Source of the DNA: an uncultured Eubacteriales bacterium | GTDB lineage: Bacteria; Bacillota; Clostridia; Oscillospirales; Acutalibacteraceae | Direction of reading: 5' to 3' | NCBI GenBank assembly: GCA_934728355.1 | Contig: CAKVEA010000001.1 | Coordinates: forward strand, 62,001-126,000 | DNA length: 64,000 bases | Part shown: one piece after another, positions 54,779 to 63,293 of the stretch | Position numbering within the stretch: the stretch's first letter is position 1 | Layout of the letters: each line of letters begins with the position of its first letter | Position numbers and translations under genes: made by a program | Notes under the pieces: generated by a model | What the model saw: only the letters and a program-made list of their open reading frames with translations | What the model was told of the DNA's origin: nothing | Databases searched by the model: none

Positions 54779-55624
54779 TTATCTGAAATTTTTACATCTG
54801 CTTATGAAATATGTTATAAAGAATATAATTGCTGCTATTAAAACAATAGTAGATCCTGCAGACGTACCGATATAGTATGATATTAAAAGCCCAGATATGC
54901 CCGAAAAAAACGAAAAAATTACTGATAGTAAATGATAAATTTTCATATTTTTTGCAATATTTCTCGAAGCGGCTGCCGGAAGTACCAAAAGAGAATTAAT
55001 CATTAACATTCCAACCCATTTCAAAGAAATAGTAACTATTATTGCTATTAATACCACAAAAACATTTTTATAAAATTTCGTATTAATCTGCTTGCTCATT
55101 GCCATTTCGGTATTCAATCCTGACAAAAGCAATTTATTAAACGATAAAATCCAAACTATAATAACTACCACAAGTGTAATTGCCAATACTAAAATTTCCT
55201 TTTTCGTTATCGAAAGAATATCTCCAACCAAATAAGAAGAATATTTTGAAAATCCACCACTAAACGACAAAATGAATACTCCCAAAGCAATTCCTGCCGA
55301 AGAAAAAACTCCTATAATTGTATCTGAAGAAGAAGTTTCTGATTGCATTATAACTGATATTCCAAGTGCAAAAATTATTGAAAATCCAAGCATAGCAACC
55401 GAATAATTGCTTATTCCCAAAATTACTCCCAAAGCAATTCCCGTTAATGCACAATGACCCAAAGCATCTGAAAAAAATGACATTTTATTATTAACAATCA
55501 TTGTACCAACCAAACCGAATAAAGGTGTTATAAGTAAAATTGCCAAAAATGCATTTTTCATGAAAGTAAAATTAACCCAAGAAAAAGGAAGAATACTTTC
55601 CATTAGAGAATATATTATTTCCAT
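54779..55624 (-). CDS. znuB: metal ABC transporter permease (ZnuB/MntB family)
   Basis: The membrane channel subunit of a zinc/manganese importer of the ABC-3 family. The 281-residue protein has about eight helices and the family stretch SFFSDALGHCALTGIALGVILGI near residue 50. ATP-dependent opening is supplied by the overlapping ZnuC gene (10-base overlap). Metal choice is inferred from the His-rich binding protein. It lies between znuC and rodA. Confidence 0.93.
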   Translation of the reverse strand: MEIIYSLMESILPFSWVNFTFMKNAFLAILLITPLFGLVGTMIVNNKMSFFSDALGHCALTGIALGVILGISNYSVAMLGFSIIFALGISVIMQSETSSSDTIIGVFSSAGIALGVFILSFSGGFSKYSSYLVGDILSITKKEILVLAITLVVVIIVWILSFNKLLLSGLNTEMAMSKQINTKFYKNVFVVLIAIIVTISLKWVGMLMINSLLVLPAAASRNIAKNMKIYHLLSVIFSFFSGISGLLISYYIGTSAGSTIVLIAAIIFFITYFISRCKNFR

Positions 55625-56355
55625 ATATCTTGTATCCCTCCTAAATCGAAACCAAAGGTTTCTCTGACCTTTTTACTTTGAATTAAATCACAAGCTTTTC
55701 CAACCTCCGAAACAGTATGATTTATAAGTGCATAAGAGCTTGCATATTTTATAACATGTCCTAAATCATGAGAAACTAAAATAACAGGCATATGATAATC
55801 TTTCCTCATAGAATTTATAATACTGTAAAAATTACTGATTCCTTTTCTGTCAACTGCAGAAACCGGTTCGTCGAGAAGTAAAATGTCGGGTCTTGGTTCA
55901 AGAGCAAAAGCAAGAAGCACTCTTTGAAGTTCCCCTCCGGAAAGTCTTCCTATCGGACTTTCAATATGAGTATGTATACCTACTTTTTCAAGTAAATCAA
56001 TAGCTCTTTTTTTATTTCCATGACCAATCCAAACAGGTAATTTAGAAGTACTCGCACAAAATAAATCCATTACCGTAATAGGTGTATTTGAATCAAAACT
56101 CATTTTTTGCGGAACGTACCCTATTCTTGGATTTTTTATTTTTTTACCGTCTGAATTAAAAAACTCTATTCTTCCATTATAGTCGGAACTATTAAGTATA
56201 GCTTTTAATAAAGTTGTCTTTCCGGCACCGTTTTTCCCTATAAGAGCAAGTGTTTCTCCATGATTTGCAGTCAAAGTTACACCGTTTAAAATTAAACGGC
56301 CACCTTTTTTCACACTTAAGTTTTTGATTTTAACACTACAATGACACTCGTTCAT
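55615..56355 (-). CDS. znuC: metal ABC transporter ATP-binding protein (ZnuC family)
   Basis: The ATPase of the zinc/manganese importer. The 246-residue protein has Walker A GKNGAGKTTL near residue 41, the ABC signature LSGGELQRVLLAFAL, Walker B DILLLDEPVSAVD and the H-loop VSHD. The start ATG at 56355 is 24 bases after the znuA stop. Its end overlaps znuB by 10 bases. It works with ZnuA and ZnuB. Confidence 0.95.
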   Translation of the reverse strand: MNECHCSVKIKNLSVKKGGRLILNGVTLTANHGETLALIGKNGAGKTTLLKAILNSSDYNGRIEFFNSDGKKIKNPRIGYVPQKMSFDSNTPITVMDLFCASTSKLPVWIGHGNKKRAIDLLEKVGIHTHIESPIGRLSGGELQRVLLAFALEPRPDILLLDEPVSAVDRKGISNFYSIINSMRKDYHMPVILVSHDLGHVIKYASSYALINHTVSEVGKACDLIQSKKVRETFGFDLGGIQDIWK

Positions 56356-56379
56356 ATTTTTAATTCCTTCTAATAAATT

Positions 56380-57297
56380 TTAGCTTAATGCTTCTTTTAA
56401 AGTCTCACTATTCTTTTTCATAGTATCTATATAAGAATCGTAAGATCCGTCTCCTGTTACAGCAGGGTCAAGAGTATAAACTTTTGCACCTGTTTCAGAT
56501 GCTATACTTCTCGCTGTGCTTTCAGGATATTGCGGCTCAACGAATATACTTTTTACATTTTTTTCTCTTATAAGTTCTATTGTTTCTTTTACTTCCTTCA
56601 TAGAAGGCTCTTCTCCGGGTTCATGATTTATAACTCCAACAATATCAAGTCCAAATTCTTTTGCAAAATAGGGGAAAGCTTCATGAAAAGTAATAATATC
56701 TTTACTTTTTAAAGTTTTTAAATCCTTTGAGATATCATTTTTTAAACTCGAAAGTTTTTCAATGTATTTTGAAGAATTAGATTTATATTTTTCTGCATGA
56801 ATTTGATCAATTTTACAAAGACCTTCAGAAATATTTTGAACTTGCTTTATATAATTCTCAACCGACATCCAAATATGGGGATTAACTTCCATATGGCAAT
56901 GCTCGTCATGTTCTTCATCGTCTTCATGATGATGATCGCATTCGTTTTCTAAAACATCTATTCCAACACTTGAATCAATTAATTTTACTTTTGGAAGTTC
57001 AGTTAATAATTTATCAAGAAAAGATTCCATTCCTGCACCGTTTATAACAAAAGCATTAGACTTTTCAACTTTTTTAAGATCTTCAGATCTTATTTGAAAA
57101 TTGTGAAGGCAACCTGTAGCCTTTTCACACATATTTGTAACTTCAACATCTTGAATATCTCTTGCTATGTTTAAAGCCATTATATAAACAGGATAACATG
57201 AAGTAACTATTTGAAATTTACTGTTTGCATTGTTCTTACATCCGGTCAAAATAGAAAATAAAAAAGCAACCATAATTAAAAAAGAAAATTTTTTCAC
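56380..57297 (-). CDS. znuA: zinc-type metal-binding lipoprotein (ZnuA-like)
   Basis: The solute-binding subunit of the metal importer, anchored as a lipoprotein: signal peptide with lipobox LTGC at 17-20. The 305-residue protein has a His/Asp/Glu-rich loop (CDHHHEDDEEHDEHCHMEVNPHIW) near 120-143 typical of zinc binders. A second metal-binding His lies in ITFHEAFPYF. Start is GTG at 57297, with AGGAG upstream. Zinc is more likely than manganese because of the His loop, but this is not proven. No Zur box was recognised in the 63-base gap before it. Confidence 0.92.
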   Translation of the reverse strand: MKKFSFLIMVAFLFSILTGCKNNANSKFQIVTSCYPVYIMALNIARDIQDVEVTNMCEKATGCLHNFQIRSEDLKKVEKSNAFVINGAGMESFLDKLLTELPKVKLIDSSVGIDVLENECDHHHEDDEEHDEHCHMEVNPHIWMSVENYIKQVQNISEGLCKIDQIHAEKYKSNSSKYIEKLSSLKNDISKDLKTLKSKDIITFHEAFPYFAKEFGLDIVGVINHEPGEEPSMKEVKETIELIREKNVKSIFVEPQYPESTARSIASETGAKVYTLDPAVTGDGSYDSYIDTMKKNSETLKEALS

Positions 57298-57361
57298 TTA
57301 ATAACTCCTCAAATCTCAAATTTTTATTTATATAATAAGCTTTTTACTGCCGTAAGTAAAG

Positions 57362-57742
57362 CTATATACGAATATTATCTTTTATTTTTTCGAAAACTTT
57401 CTTTCCAATTCCACTAACATTCATAATCTCTTCAATACTTGAAAAGCCTCCGTGAGTTTCACGGTAATCAATTATTTTACTTGCAATGGATTCTCCCACA
57501 CCATTCAGCTTCATAAGTTCAGAATGAGAAGCTGTATTAATATTAACAATTAGATTTTTGTCTTTTGAGTTTTCAGAAGATTCATTTGCTGAATAATTTT
57601 TTACAATTTCATAAGTTTTTGTATCGGTCGGCGAAACTTGAAAAGGTTTTCCGATATAAAATGCATTGTACCCTATTAAACATGCAACCATCAAACCGCC
57701 AATAGCGATTATTAATCTATTTTCAAAATTGTCATCATTCAT
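57362..57742 (-). CDS. comEA: ComEA-like helix-hairpin-helix protein
   Basis: A membrane-anchored DNA-binding protein of 126 residues. A hydrophobic anchor spans about 8-30 (NRLIIAIGGLMVACLIGYNAFYIG), then a linker, then a ComEA-type HhH domain with VNINTASHSELMKLNGVGESIASKIIDYRETHGGFSSIEEIMNVSGIG. ComEA binds incoming DNA during transformation. No other competence gene is nearby. I chose ATG 57742, with AAAGGAG 11 bases upstream, because earlier in-frame starts have no ribosome-binding site. Competence in this organism is uncertain. Confidence 0.85.
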   Translation of the reverse strand: MNDDNFENRLIIAIGGLMVACLIGYNAFYIGKPFQVSPTDTKTYEIVKNYSANESSENSKDKNLIVNINTASHSELMKLNGVGESIASKIIDYRETHGGFSSIEEIMNVSGIGKKVFEKIKDNIRI

Positions 57743-57905
57743 ATCTTTAAAAACTCCTTTCATATACCGACCTTTCAAACATTTATTTTTACATATACTC
57801 AAAAAAACATCTATAAATTTTTTAAAATTAATCATATTCAAAAACTTAAAACCATAAGTATTGAAGTACAAGTCAAAAAAAGATGTAAAAATTTAAGGAG
57901 TAGTT

Positions 57906-58547
57906 ATGAAAAAAACAATTGAAAATGCAAAAGCACTAATTGAAAAGTATGATTTTCTAAATTTAAGCAAAAGCAAAAAATCCACTATATTTTTATTTAT
58001 ATGTCTTATTGCCGGAATGATTTTTGGTACAGTTTCGGTTTCTTCTATAAGCATGGAATTTATTTATAAACTTGATTTTATTTTCTTAAGTGATTTTAAA
58101 GGAAGACTTTCCCAATCAAACACTGAAATTTTTATATCTTCTTTATGCATACTAAGTATATTTGCTTTACTTTTAGAGCTTTGCTCACTTTCTTGTTGGG
58201 GAATGATTTTCATACCGTTCATAATGGGATTTAAAGGATTTGGACTAGGTATAACCGCAGGGTATCTTTATCTTATACACGGTCTAAAAGGAATAGCTTT
58301 TTATCTTTTAATACTTCTTCCCGGGATTTTTATCTCATCTATAGGATTAACTATATTTTCATCTCAGTGCATAAAATTCTCAATAAGCATTTTAAAAAAT
58401 GTTTTATCTAAGGAAGAGTCTAAAAATCTCAGGTATGAAATCAAAAATCATTTAAAAAAATCAGGATATTGCATAACAATACTTCTAATGTCCTCTATAA
58501 TAGACGTTTGCTTTATGATTATGTTTTCAAGATTTTTCAACTTTTAA
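57906..58547 (+). CDS. spoIIM: stage II sporulation protein M (SpoIIM) family
   Basis: A 213-residue protein with about five membrane helices, resembling SpoIIM. In Bacillus subtilis, SpoIIM is a subunit of the SpoIIDMP complex that degrades septal peptidoglycan and drives engulfment. The motif GFKGFGLGITAGYLYLIHGLKGIAFYLL agrees with the family. SpoIID and SpoIIP are not adjacent. The ATG at 57906 follows AAGGAGT. It is convergent with the pseudouridine synthase gene and divergent from comEA; no forespore promoter was resolved. Confidence 0.85.
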   Translation: MKKTIENAKALIEKYDFLNLSKSKKSTIFLFICLIAGMIFGTVSVSSISMEFIYKLDFIFLSDFKGRLSQSNTEIFISSLCILSIFALLLELCSLSCWGMIFIPFIMGFKGFGLGITAGYLYLIHGLKGIAFYLLILLPGIFISSIGLTIFSSQCIKFSISILKNVLSKEESKNLRYEIKNHLKKSGYCITILLMSSIIDVCFMIMFSRFFNF

Positions 58548-59516
58548 TCAAAGATTTTCATAAAAATCCTTTACAAACCATATTTTTTCTTCAGGTAAAG
58601 AAATTTTCATTCCGTTTAAGTATTCCAGCTCGGAAGCATTACTTTTGAAATTAAAGTAAATTTCTCTTGAACAAAGTGCTTGATATTTGTATTTAAATTT
58701 TTTGTTTAAAGTATTTTGGCCATACTTTCCATCTCCTAAAATAGGATGACCCATGTAAGCAAAATGCGCTCTTATTTGGTGAGTTCTACCCGTTAAAAGC
58801 TTAACACAAAGTAAAGAAAAGTTTTTTGTTTCGCCAATCACTTCGTATGAAGTCAAAATTGTTTTTGAATCTCTTAAAGTACTGGTTTCATTTATATAAA
58901 CTTTATTTTTTGATTCATCTTTATAAAGATAAGCTTTACATACTGCAGATTTTTTATCCATTTTCCCGCAAACTATACAAACATAAGATTTTTCTATCTC
59001 TCGGCTTTTTATTTTTTGATTTAAAACCGCAAGAGACCATGAATTTTTAGCGGCTATTACCAACCCCGAAGTATTTCTGTCTATTCGATTTGCAAGAGAA
59101 GGAGAGAAAGAATTTTCTTTTAAAGGATCGTATTCTCCTTTTTGATAAAGATAATTTTTTATTCTGTTTATTAAACATTCAGTCTTTTTTTCTTTATCCG
59201 GATGGACAATCAATCCTGCAGGTTTATTCACGATCAAAATATTTTCATCTTCGTAAATAATATCCAAATTAAAACTACTTTTTTTAAATTCAAATTTATA
59301 ATCCGAATTTTCAAAAAATTCATCATTTATATAAAGTTCTATTAAGTCTCCTTCGACAAGTCTATATGACTGCATTACTTTTTTTCCGTTAACTTTTACT
59401 CTTTTTTTTCTTATGTATTTATATATAAGAGAAAGTGGCATATTATAAATAAATTTTTGTAAAAAAGAATCAATTCGTTTACCAGAGTCGTTTGAGTTTA
59501 CTGTTATTTTTTTCAT
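58548..59516 (-). CDS. RluA-family pseudouridine synthase with S4 domain
   Basis: A pseudouridine synthase (322 residues) with an N-terminal S4 RNA-binding domain (about 1-60, RIDSFLQKFI...KRVKVNGKKV). The catalytic core has the signature NRIDRNTSGLVIAAK, with Asp in the RxDxxTSG motif, and LLTGRTHQIRAHFAYMGHPILGD. The family includes RluC/RluD, which modify 23S rRNA. The exact position modified is not predictable. It converges on spoIIM with no base between the stop codons. Start ATG at 59516. Confidence 0.94.
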   Translation of the reverse strand: MKKITVNSNDSGKRIDSFLQKFIYNMPLSLIYKYIRKKRVKVNGKKVMQSYRLVEGDLIELYINDEFFENSDYKFEFKKSSFNLDIIYEDENILIVNKPAGLIVHPDKEKKTECLINRIKNYLYQKGEYDPLKENSFSPSLANRIDRNTSGLVIAAKNSWSLAVLNQKIKSREIEKSYVCIVCGKMDKKSAVCKAYLYKDESKNKVYINETSTLRDSKTILTSYEVIGETKNFSLLCVKLLTGRTHQIRAHFAYMGHPILGDGKYGQNTLNKKFKYKYQALCSREIYFNFKSNASELEYLNGMKISLPEEKIWFVKDFYENL

Positions 59517-59708
59517 TTGTGCATATTCGAAAAAGAAATTTTTATTTTAACTTTTTCGATCTCACCCCTTATATAAAATATTTCAAATAAAATTATAATT
59601 TATGTTTAGATAAGTATACAACTAAAATTTTAAAATAATTATTTTAACTTTTAAAAATAAAAAATTATAGATATATTATAAACCATTTTATTTGTTTCAG
59701 AGCTTATA
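59517..59708. other. AT-rich gap between the pseudouridine synthase and GG-leader genes
   Basis: No ORF is visible. A stem TCGAAAAAG/CTTTTTCGA (about 59527-59562) is present in the first part. It may be an RNA structure, or a terminator for an upstream plus-strand transcript. Confidence 0.4.
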
Positions 59709-59737
59709 TTGACAAAACAATAATTTTACACTAATAT
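59709..59737 (+). promoter_or_regulatory. sigma-A promoter of the second GG-leader protein
   Basis: TTGACA (59709-59714), 17-base spacer and TAATAT (59732-59737), about 50 bases before the start ATG. Confidence 0.78.
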
Positions 59738-59785
59738 ACATATCGCAATATTAATATAGTTACAAAATAAAGGAGCATCTTGTTT

Positions 59786-60262
59786 ATGAACACGGAATTT
59801 ATTGAATTACTAAGAAAAATCTCGCTTAATAAGGAGCTTTTAAATAAAATAGAAAACCCTGATTGTTCACTCAAAGATATTTATAATTTTTTCAAAAAAT
59901 ATGGTTTTACAGAATCATACAATATATTCGAAAAAGATTACGAAGAATTATTTAATTCTCTAATAAGTGAAATTCATGAAGACCAGCTTTCTTCTGTTTC
60001 TGGCGGCAAATTGAATAGATTTTTTTCTAAATCAACTGCTACTTTGCTTTCATCATTAACTTTATCTACAGCTGCAATTCCTATGTCAAGTGCTGAAAAA
60101 TACAATGGCTCAAATTCCTCAAGTAAAATAGTTAATTTCGTTAAGAAAAATCCAGGTAAATCTCTAGCCATTCTTGCAACTGCTATTGTAGTACCCATAG
60201 GTGTCACTGCTGCAAGTATTGCAGGATACAAACATTTCTCAACTAAAAAAAATAGTTATTAA
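59786..60262 (+). CDS. Nif11-type GG-leader protein, N-terminal part of a frameshifted gene
   Basis: A 158-residue reading frame. Residues 1-74 form a Nif11-like leader (SLNKELLNKIENPDCSLKDI...) ending QLSSVSGG. A hydrophobic signal-like stretch (STATLLSSLTLSTAAIPMSSA), the basic KKNPGK region and a membrane-like segment (SLAILATAIVVPIGVTAASIAG) follow, ending KHFSTKKNSY. This layout matches the macro-domain protein at 49812. At the A8 tract (60245-60252) the frame ends; losing one A would join it to the downstream frame to make about 420 residues. ATG 59786 follows AGGAG; a TTG two codons earlier is less likely. Its promoter is at 59709. Confidence 0.78.
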   Translation: MNTEFIELLRKISLNKELLNKIENPDCSLKDIYNFFKKYGFTESYNIFEKDYEELFNSLISEIHEDQLSSVSGGKLNRFFSKSTATLLSSLTLSTAAIPMSSAEKYNGSNSSSKIVNFVKKNPGKSLAILATAIVVPIGVTAASIAGYKHFSTKKNSY

Positions 60263-61049
60263 TGATAAATATAAAAACTATTATAAAAACATCAAATTAG
60301 AAGTTGATGATCAAGAATACCCAGTATATAAAAAAATTGAAGAAAATTTTGATAATCATTTTAAAAGTAAAAATACAAAAGAAATTCTTATCACCTATAT
60401 TAATGAATTCAAAAATAATATTAACAGAAAAGACATACTAGATTATATTATATTAGCTAATTCTGGACTTGCATCTTTAACCAAAATTTCAAATCAAAAA
60501 ATCATTGAAATTTTTAACAAAAGAATAGATTCTTTAAAATCATCTAAAGACCTTGACGAAGAAATAAAGAAAGCTACTGATGCTCTAAAAAATGCTGTTA
60601 GCGGATTTTCAGAAGAAAAGAAGCAAATATATGATAAAATTACTAATGGTAAATGGCTAAAGCATGAAGAATTGGAAAAAATATTAACAGACCTGGGCAA
60701 AACCATGGATGTAGAAAAAGTAGCTATGTATTCTTCGGAAATCTTACAGGAACTGGGTTACATTGAAAACTTGAAATTTAAGAAAAGTAAAAATATCTCA
60801 AAAGAAGATGCTATATCCGAATATACGAAAGCATTGAAAGATTTGCCATCAAAAGACTTTTTTAATTCTGCGTCATTTATTTCACTTTTCTTTTATATTT
60901 TAAAACAAGATGTACAACCCGATAAACGTATTGCAATATGCAATTCTTTAGAAAATAAATTGTCTGCAAATAAAAACATTAGTTTTGATGATTTAGTAAA
61001 AATTACAACAGAAGCATTTGCAGAAAATAAAATAGAATTAGTTTTATAA
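60252..61049 (+). CDS. C-terminal cargo of the frameshifted GG-leader protein
   Basis: About 265 residues in the plus-one frame relative to the preceding ORF, starting IVINDKYKNYYKNIKLEVDD. There is no plausible start codon with a ribosome-binding site; the only in-frame start (GTG 60201) lies inside the upstream gene. The sequence is helix-rich and lysine/glutamate-rich, with no family I recognise and no cysteine-rich or membrane part. It is best read as the secreted domain of the leader protein, as the macro domain is at 49812. Whether it is made depends on slippage or on a sequencing/natural mutation. A terminator follows at 61068. Confidence 0.6.
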   Translation: MVINDKYKNYYKNIKLEVDDQEYPVYKKIEENFDNHFKSKNTKEILITYINEFKNNINRKDILDYIILANSGLASLTKISNQKIIEIFNKRIDSLKSSKDLDEEIKKATDALKNAVSGFSEEKKQIYDKITNGKWLKHEELEKILTDLGKTMDVEKVAMYSSEILQELGYIENLKFKKSKNISKEDAISEYTKALKDLPSKDFFNSASFISLFFYILKQDVQPDKRIAICNSLENKLSANKNISFDDLVKITTEAFAENKIELVL

Positions 61050-61067
61050 AATAGCACTATAAAGATA

Positions 61068-61093
61068 AAAACCGCTCTTCTGAGCGGTTTTTT
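61068..61093. terminator. bidirectional terminator between the GG protein and NHLM transporter genes
   Basis: AAAACCGCTC and GAGCGGTTTT with loop TTCT form a perfect stem flanked by T and A runs, ending both convergent genes (60252-61049 and 61108-63273). Confidence 0.9.
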
Positions 61094-61107
61094 AATGCAA
61101 GAATAAT

Positions 61108-63273
61108 TTATTCTGAAATCTGTCGAATTGCCAAATCATAAAATTGTCCTTTTTTACTCATAAGTTCGTCATAAGTACCCTGCTCGGCAACTTTTCCTTC
61201 ATCTAAAACTATTATTCTATCACAGTTTCTGATTGTTGAAAGTCTATGAGCAACCACTATTCTTGTATTTTGGAATGAAGAAATACTGTCTGAAACGTGC
61301 TTCTGAGTAATATTATCAAGAGCAGAAGTCGCCTCGTCAAATATGAGTATTTTCGGCTTCGATATAATTGCTCTAGCAATCATAAGTCTTTGCTTTTGAC
61401 CACCTGAAATACCACCTGCTCCTTCAGAAATAACCGTATGCATTCCCATAGGCATACCTTTTATATCCTCTTCTATTCCTGCAATTCTTGCCGCTTCCCA
61501 AGCATCCTCCATAGTTTTCCAAGGAGAAGTAACTATTATATTTGAAAATATATCGCCAGGGAAAAGTGAACCATTTTGCATAACCACACCTATTTTTTGA
61601 CGAACACTCCTCAAGTCTAAATTTGAAAGGTCTCTTCCTCCATAAAAAACACTTCCTTGTTGAGGTTTTTCAAATCCAAGTAATATTCTTATAAGAGTTG
61701 ATTTCCCACAGCCGGTTTTTCCAACTATTCCAATATATTCACCTTGTTTAATTGACAAACTCAAATCATCTAAAATATTAGGTCCGTCTTCATTATACTT
61801 AAATGTTATATTTGAAACCTCGATATCTCCAGAAATTGAGGTTAAAATTTTTCTCCCTGAACTGCTTTCAGGTTTTTCATTGAGAACAGGCCTTATTAAA
61901 TCAAGAGTAGGTCCTATGTTTGCAAATTCAAGTGCAACACTGCTTAAAGTCATTAAAGCGCCGCTTATTGTGCCATATGCAGCACTAAAAGCCATATAGT
62001 CTCCTCGGTTTACACCATTTGTAATAGCGGAATAGTAAAGTAAAATAGTTCCCAATGAAGATATTACTATACTTATAACTCCACTTATTTTTATTAACAA
62101 AGGTGGTGAATATTCAAGTTTTTCAACTTCTGAGTACTGTTCTGCCCATTTCGCAAATGCGCGTTTTTCAGCTCCGGCAACTTTTATTTTTTGAATTCCT
62201 CCGAAAAGTGCAAATACAAGTGATTGAAGTTTAGGAGACAAATCTAATTTTTTCCTGTAAATTCTTTGTCTGAATATAGTCATGAAAATCAAATACAAAA
62301 TATTTATAACTATAATTATCATGCCCGGGACAACCAAACTCGGTGCAAATAAATACATCTGAAATAAATATCCAAACGAAAAGAAAGTTGTAAGTCCTGT
62401 AGACATAACTGCACTTACGATTTCTTGGCAAAGCAAAGAAATATGACCCATTCTACTTGCAAGTTCGCCGGAAGTGTAATTTTTAAAAAACTTTGTCGGC
62501 AAACTGAAAAATCTTATCATAATAGCACTGTTTACAGTTAAAATGAACCTAGTCCTGAATCTGTTAGTCACCACTTTATTAACTATTCCTAAAATCATAC
62601 TTCCGATGGTTACACCGAAAAGAGAAAAAGCAATAGGAAGTATCAAAGAATCTTGTCCTGAAGGAATAAGTATATTATATATAACTCTTGTTACATGAGG
62701 TGTAAACATTCCAAGTAATTGAAGTATAAAAGCAGTTACCACTATAAATGCAATATCTGCCTTAGAAAAATTAGAAATCATAAATTTTATTAAATCTCTT
62801 ATTTTCAATTCCCTCAAAGGAAAAGACTTATAAAAGCAAAATGCATCAACATTCAAATTTTTTGCTGTTTTTTCATTTACTTTTATTTCTTCACCTTCAG
62901 GTGTTCTATAGAAATATCCGGACCATGCCCCAGGCAGTATCGAAACTACATAACCGTCTTTAGTGCTTCCTAAGAAACATCCTGTAGCATCTTTCCACCA
63001 ATTACCCTTAAGTTCTACTCGACGCCTCATAGTACATGAAGGTCTCAACATATATTCAAGCTGAGAGTCAAGATCAGTTATATTATCAGGAACATCAGGA
63101 ACTTCTTTACCAAGATACTTCAGTATTTCTGCCACTGATCCTTTTGTTTGTTTAGCTGCTTTTAAAGCATTTATTCCAACTATAGAAAGCAAATCTGAAA
63201 AGGCGCCCTGGAACATTGCATCGTCACTTTTACGTCGTCTTTCGATTTGACTTTCCAAAAATTCTTTACTCAT
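61108..63273 (-). CDS. NHLM-type ABC transporter (permease + ATPase)
   Basis: A 721-residue half-transporter of the NHLM peptide-export family (second subunit). The N-terminal 160 residues are a domain typical of this family (MSKEFLESQIERRRKSDDAMFQGAF...; VSILPGAWSGYFYR). Six membrane helices follow, then an ATPase with Walker A GIVGKTGCGKST, signature SGGQKQRLMIARAI and Walker B ILIFDEATSALD. The classic C39 peptidase is absent, as expected for this partner. It lies downstream of a second ABC transporter (63294 on), and both are likely one operon. Known relatives export Nif11-type or NHLP-type leader peptides; the local substrates are inferred. Confidence 0.88.
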   Translation of the reverse strand: MSKEFLESQIERRRKSDDAMFQGAFSDLLSIVGINALKAAKQTKGSVAEILKYLGKEVPDVPDNITDLDSQLEYMLRPSCTMRRRVELKGNWWKDATGCFLGSTKDGYVVSILPGAWSGYFYRTPEGEEIKVNEKTAKNLNVDAFCFYKSFPLRELKIRDLIKFMISNFSKADIAFIVVTAFILQLLGMFTPHVTRVIYNILIPSGQDSLILPIAFSLFGVTIGSMILGIVNKVVTNRFRTRFILTVNSAIMIRFFSLPTKFFKNYTSGELASRMGHISLLCQEIVSAVMSTGLTTFFSFGYLFQMYLFAPSLVVPGMIIIVINILYLIFMTIFRQRIYRKKLDLSPKLQSLVFALFGGIQKIKVAGAEKRAFAKWAEQYSEVEKLEYSPPLLIKISGVISIVISSLGTILLYYSAITNGVNRGDYMAFSAAYGTISGALMTLSSVALEFANIGPTLDLIRPVLNEKPESSSGRKILTSISGDIEVSNITFKYNEDGPNILDDLSLSIKQGEYIGIVGKTGCGKSTLIRILLGFEKPQQGSVFYGGRDLSNLDLRSVRQKIGVVMQNGSLFPGDIFSNIIVTSPWKTMEDAWEAARIAGIEEDIKGMPMGMHTVISEGAGGISGGQKQRLMIARAIISKPKILIFDEATSALDNITQKHVSDSISSFQNTRIVVAHRLSTIRNCDRIIVLDEGKVAEQGTYDELMSKKGQFYDLAIRQISE

Positions 63274-63293
63274 ACTTAAATTGTCGCCTCCTT

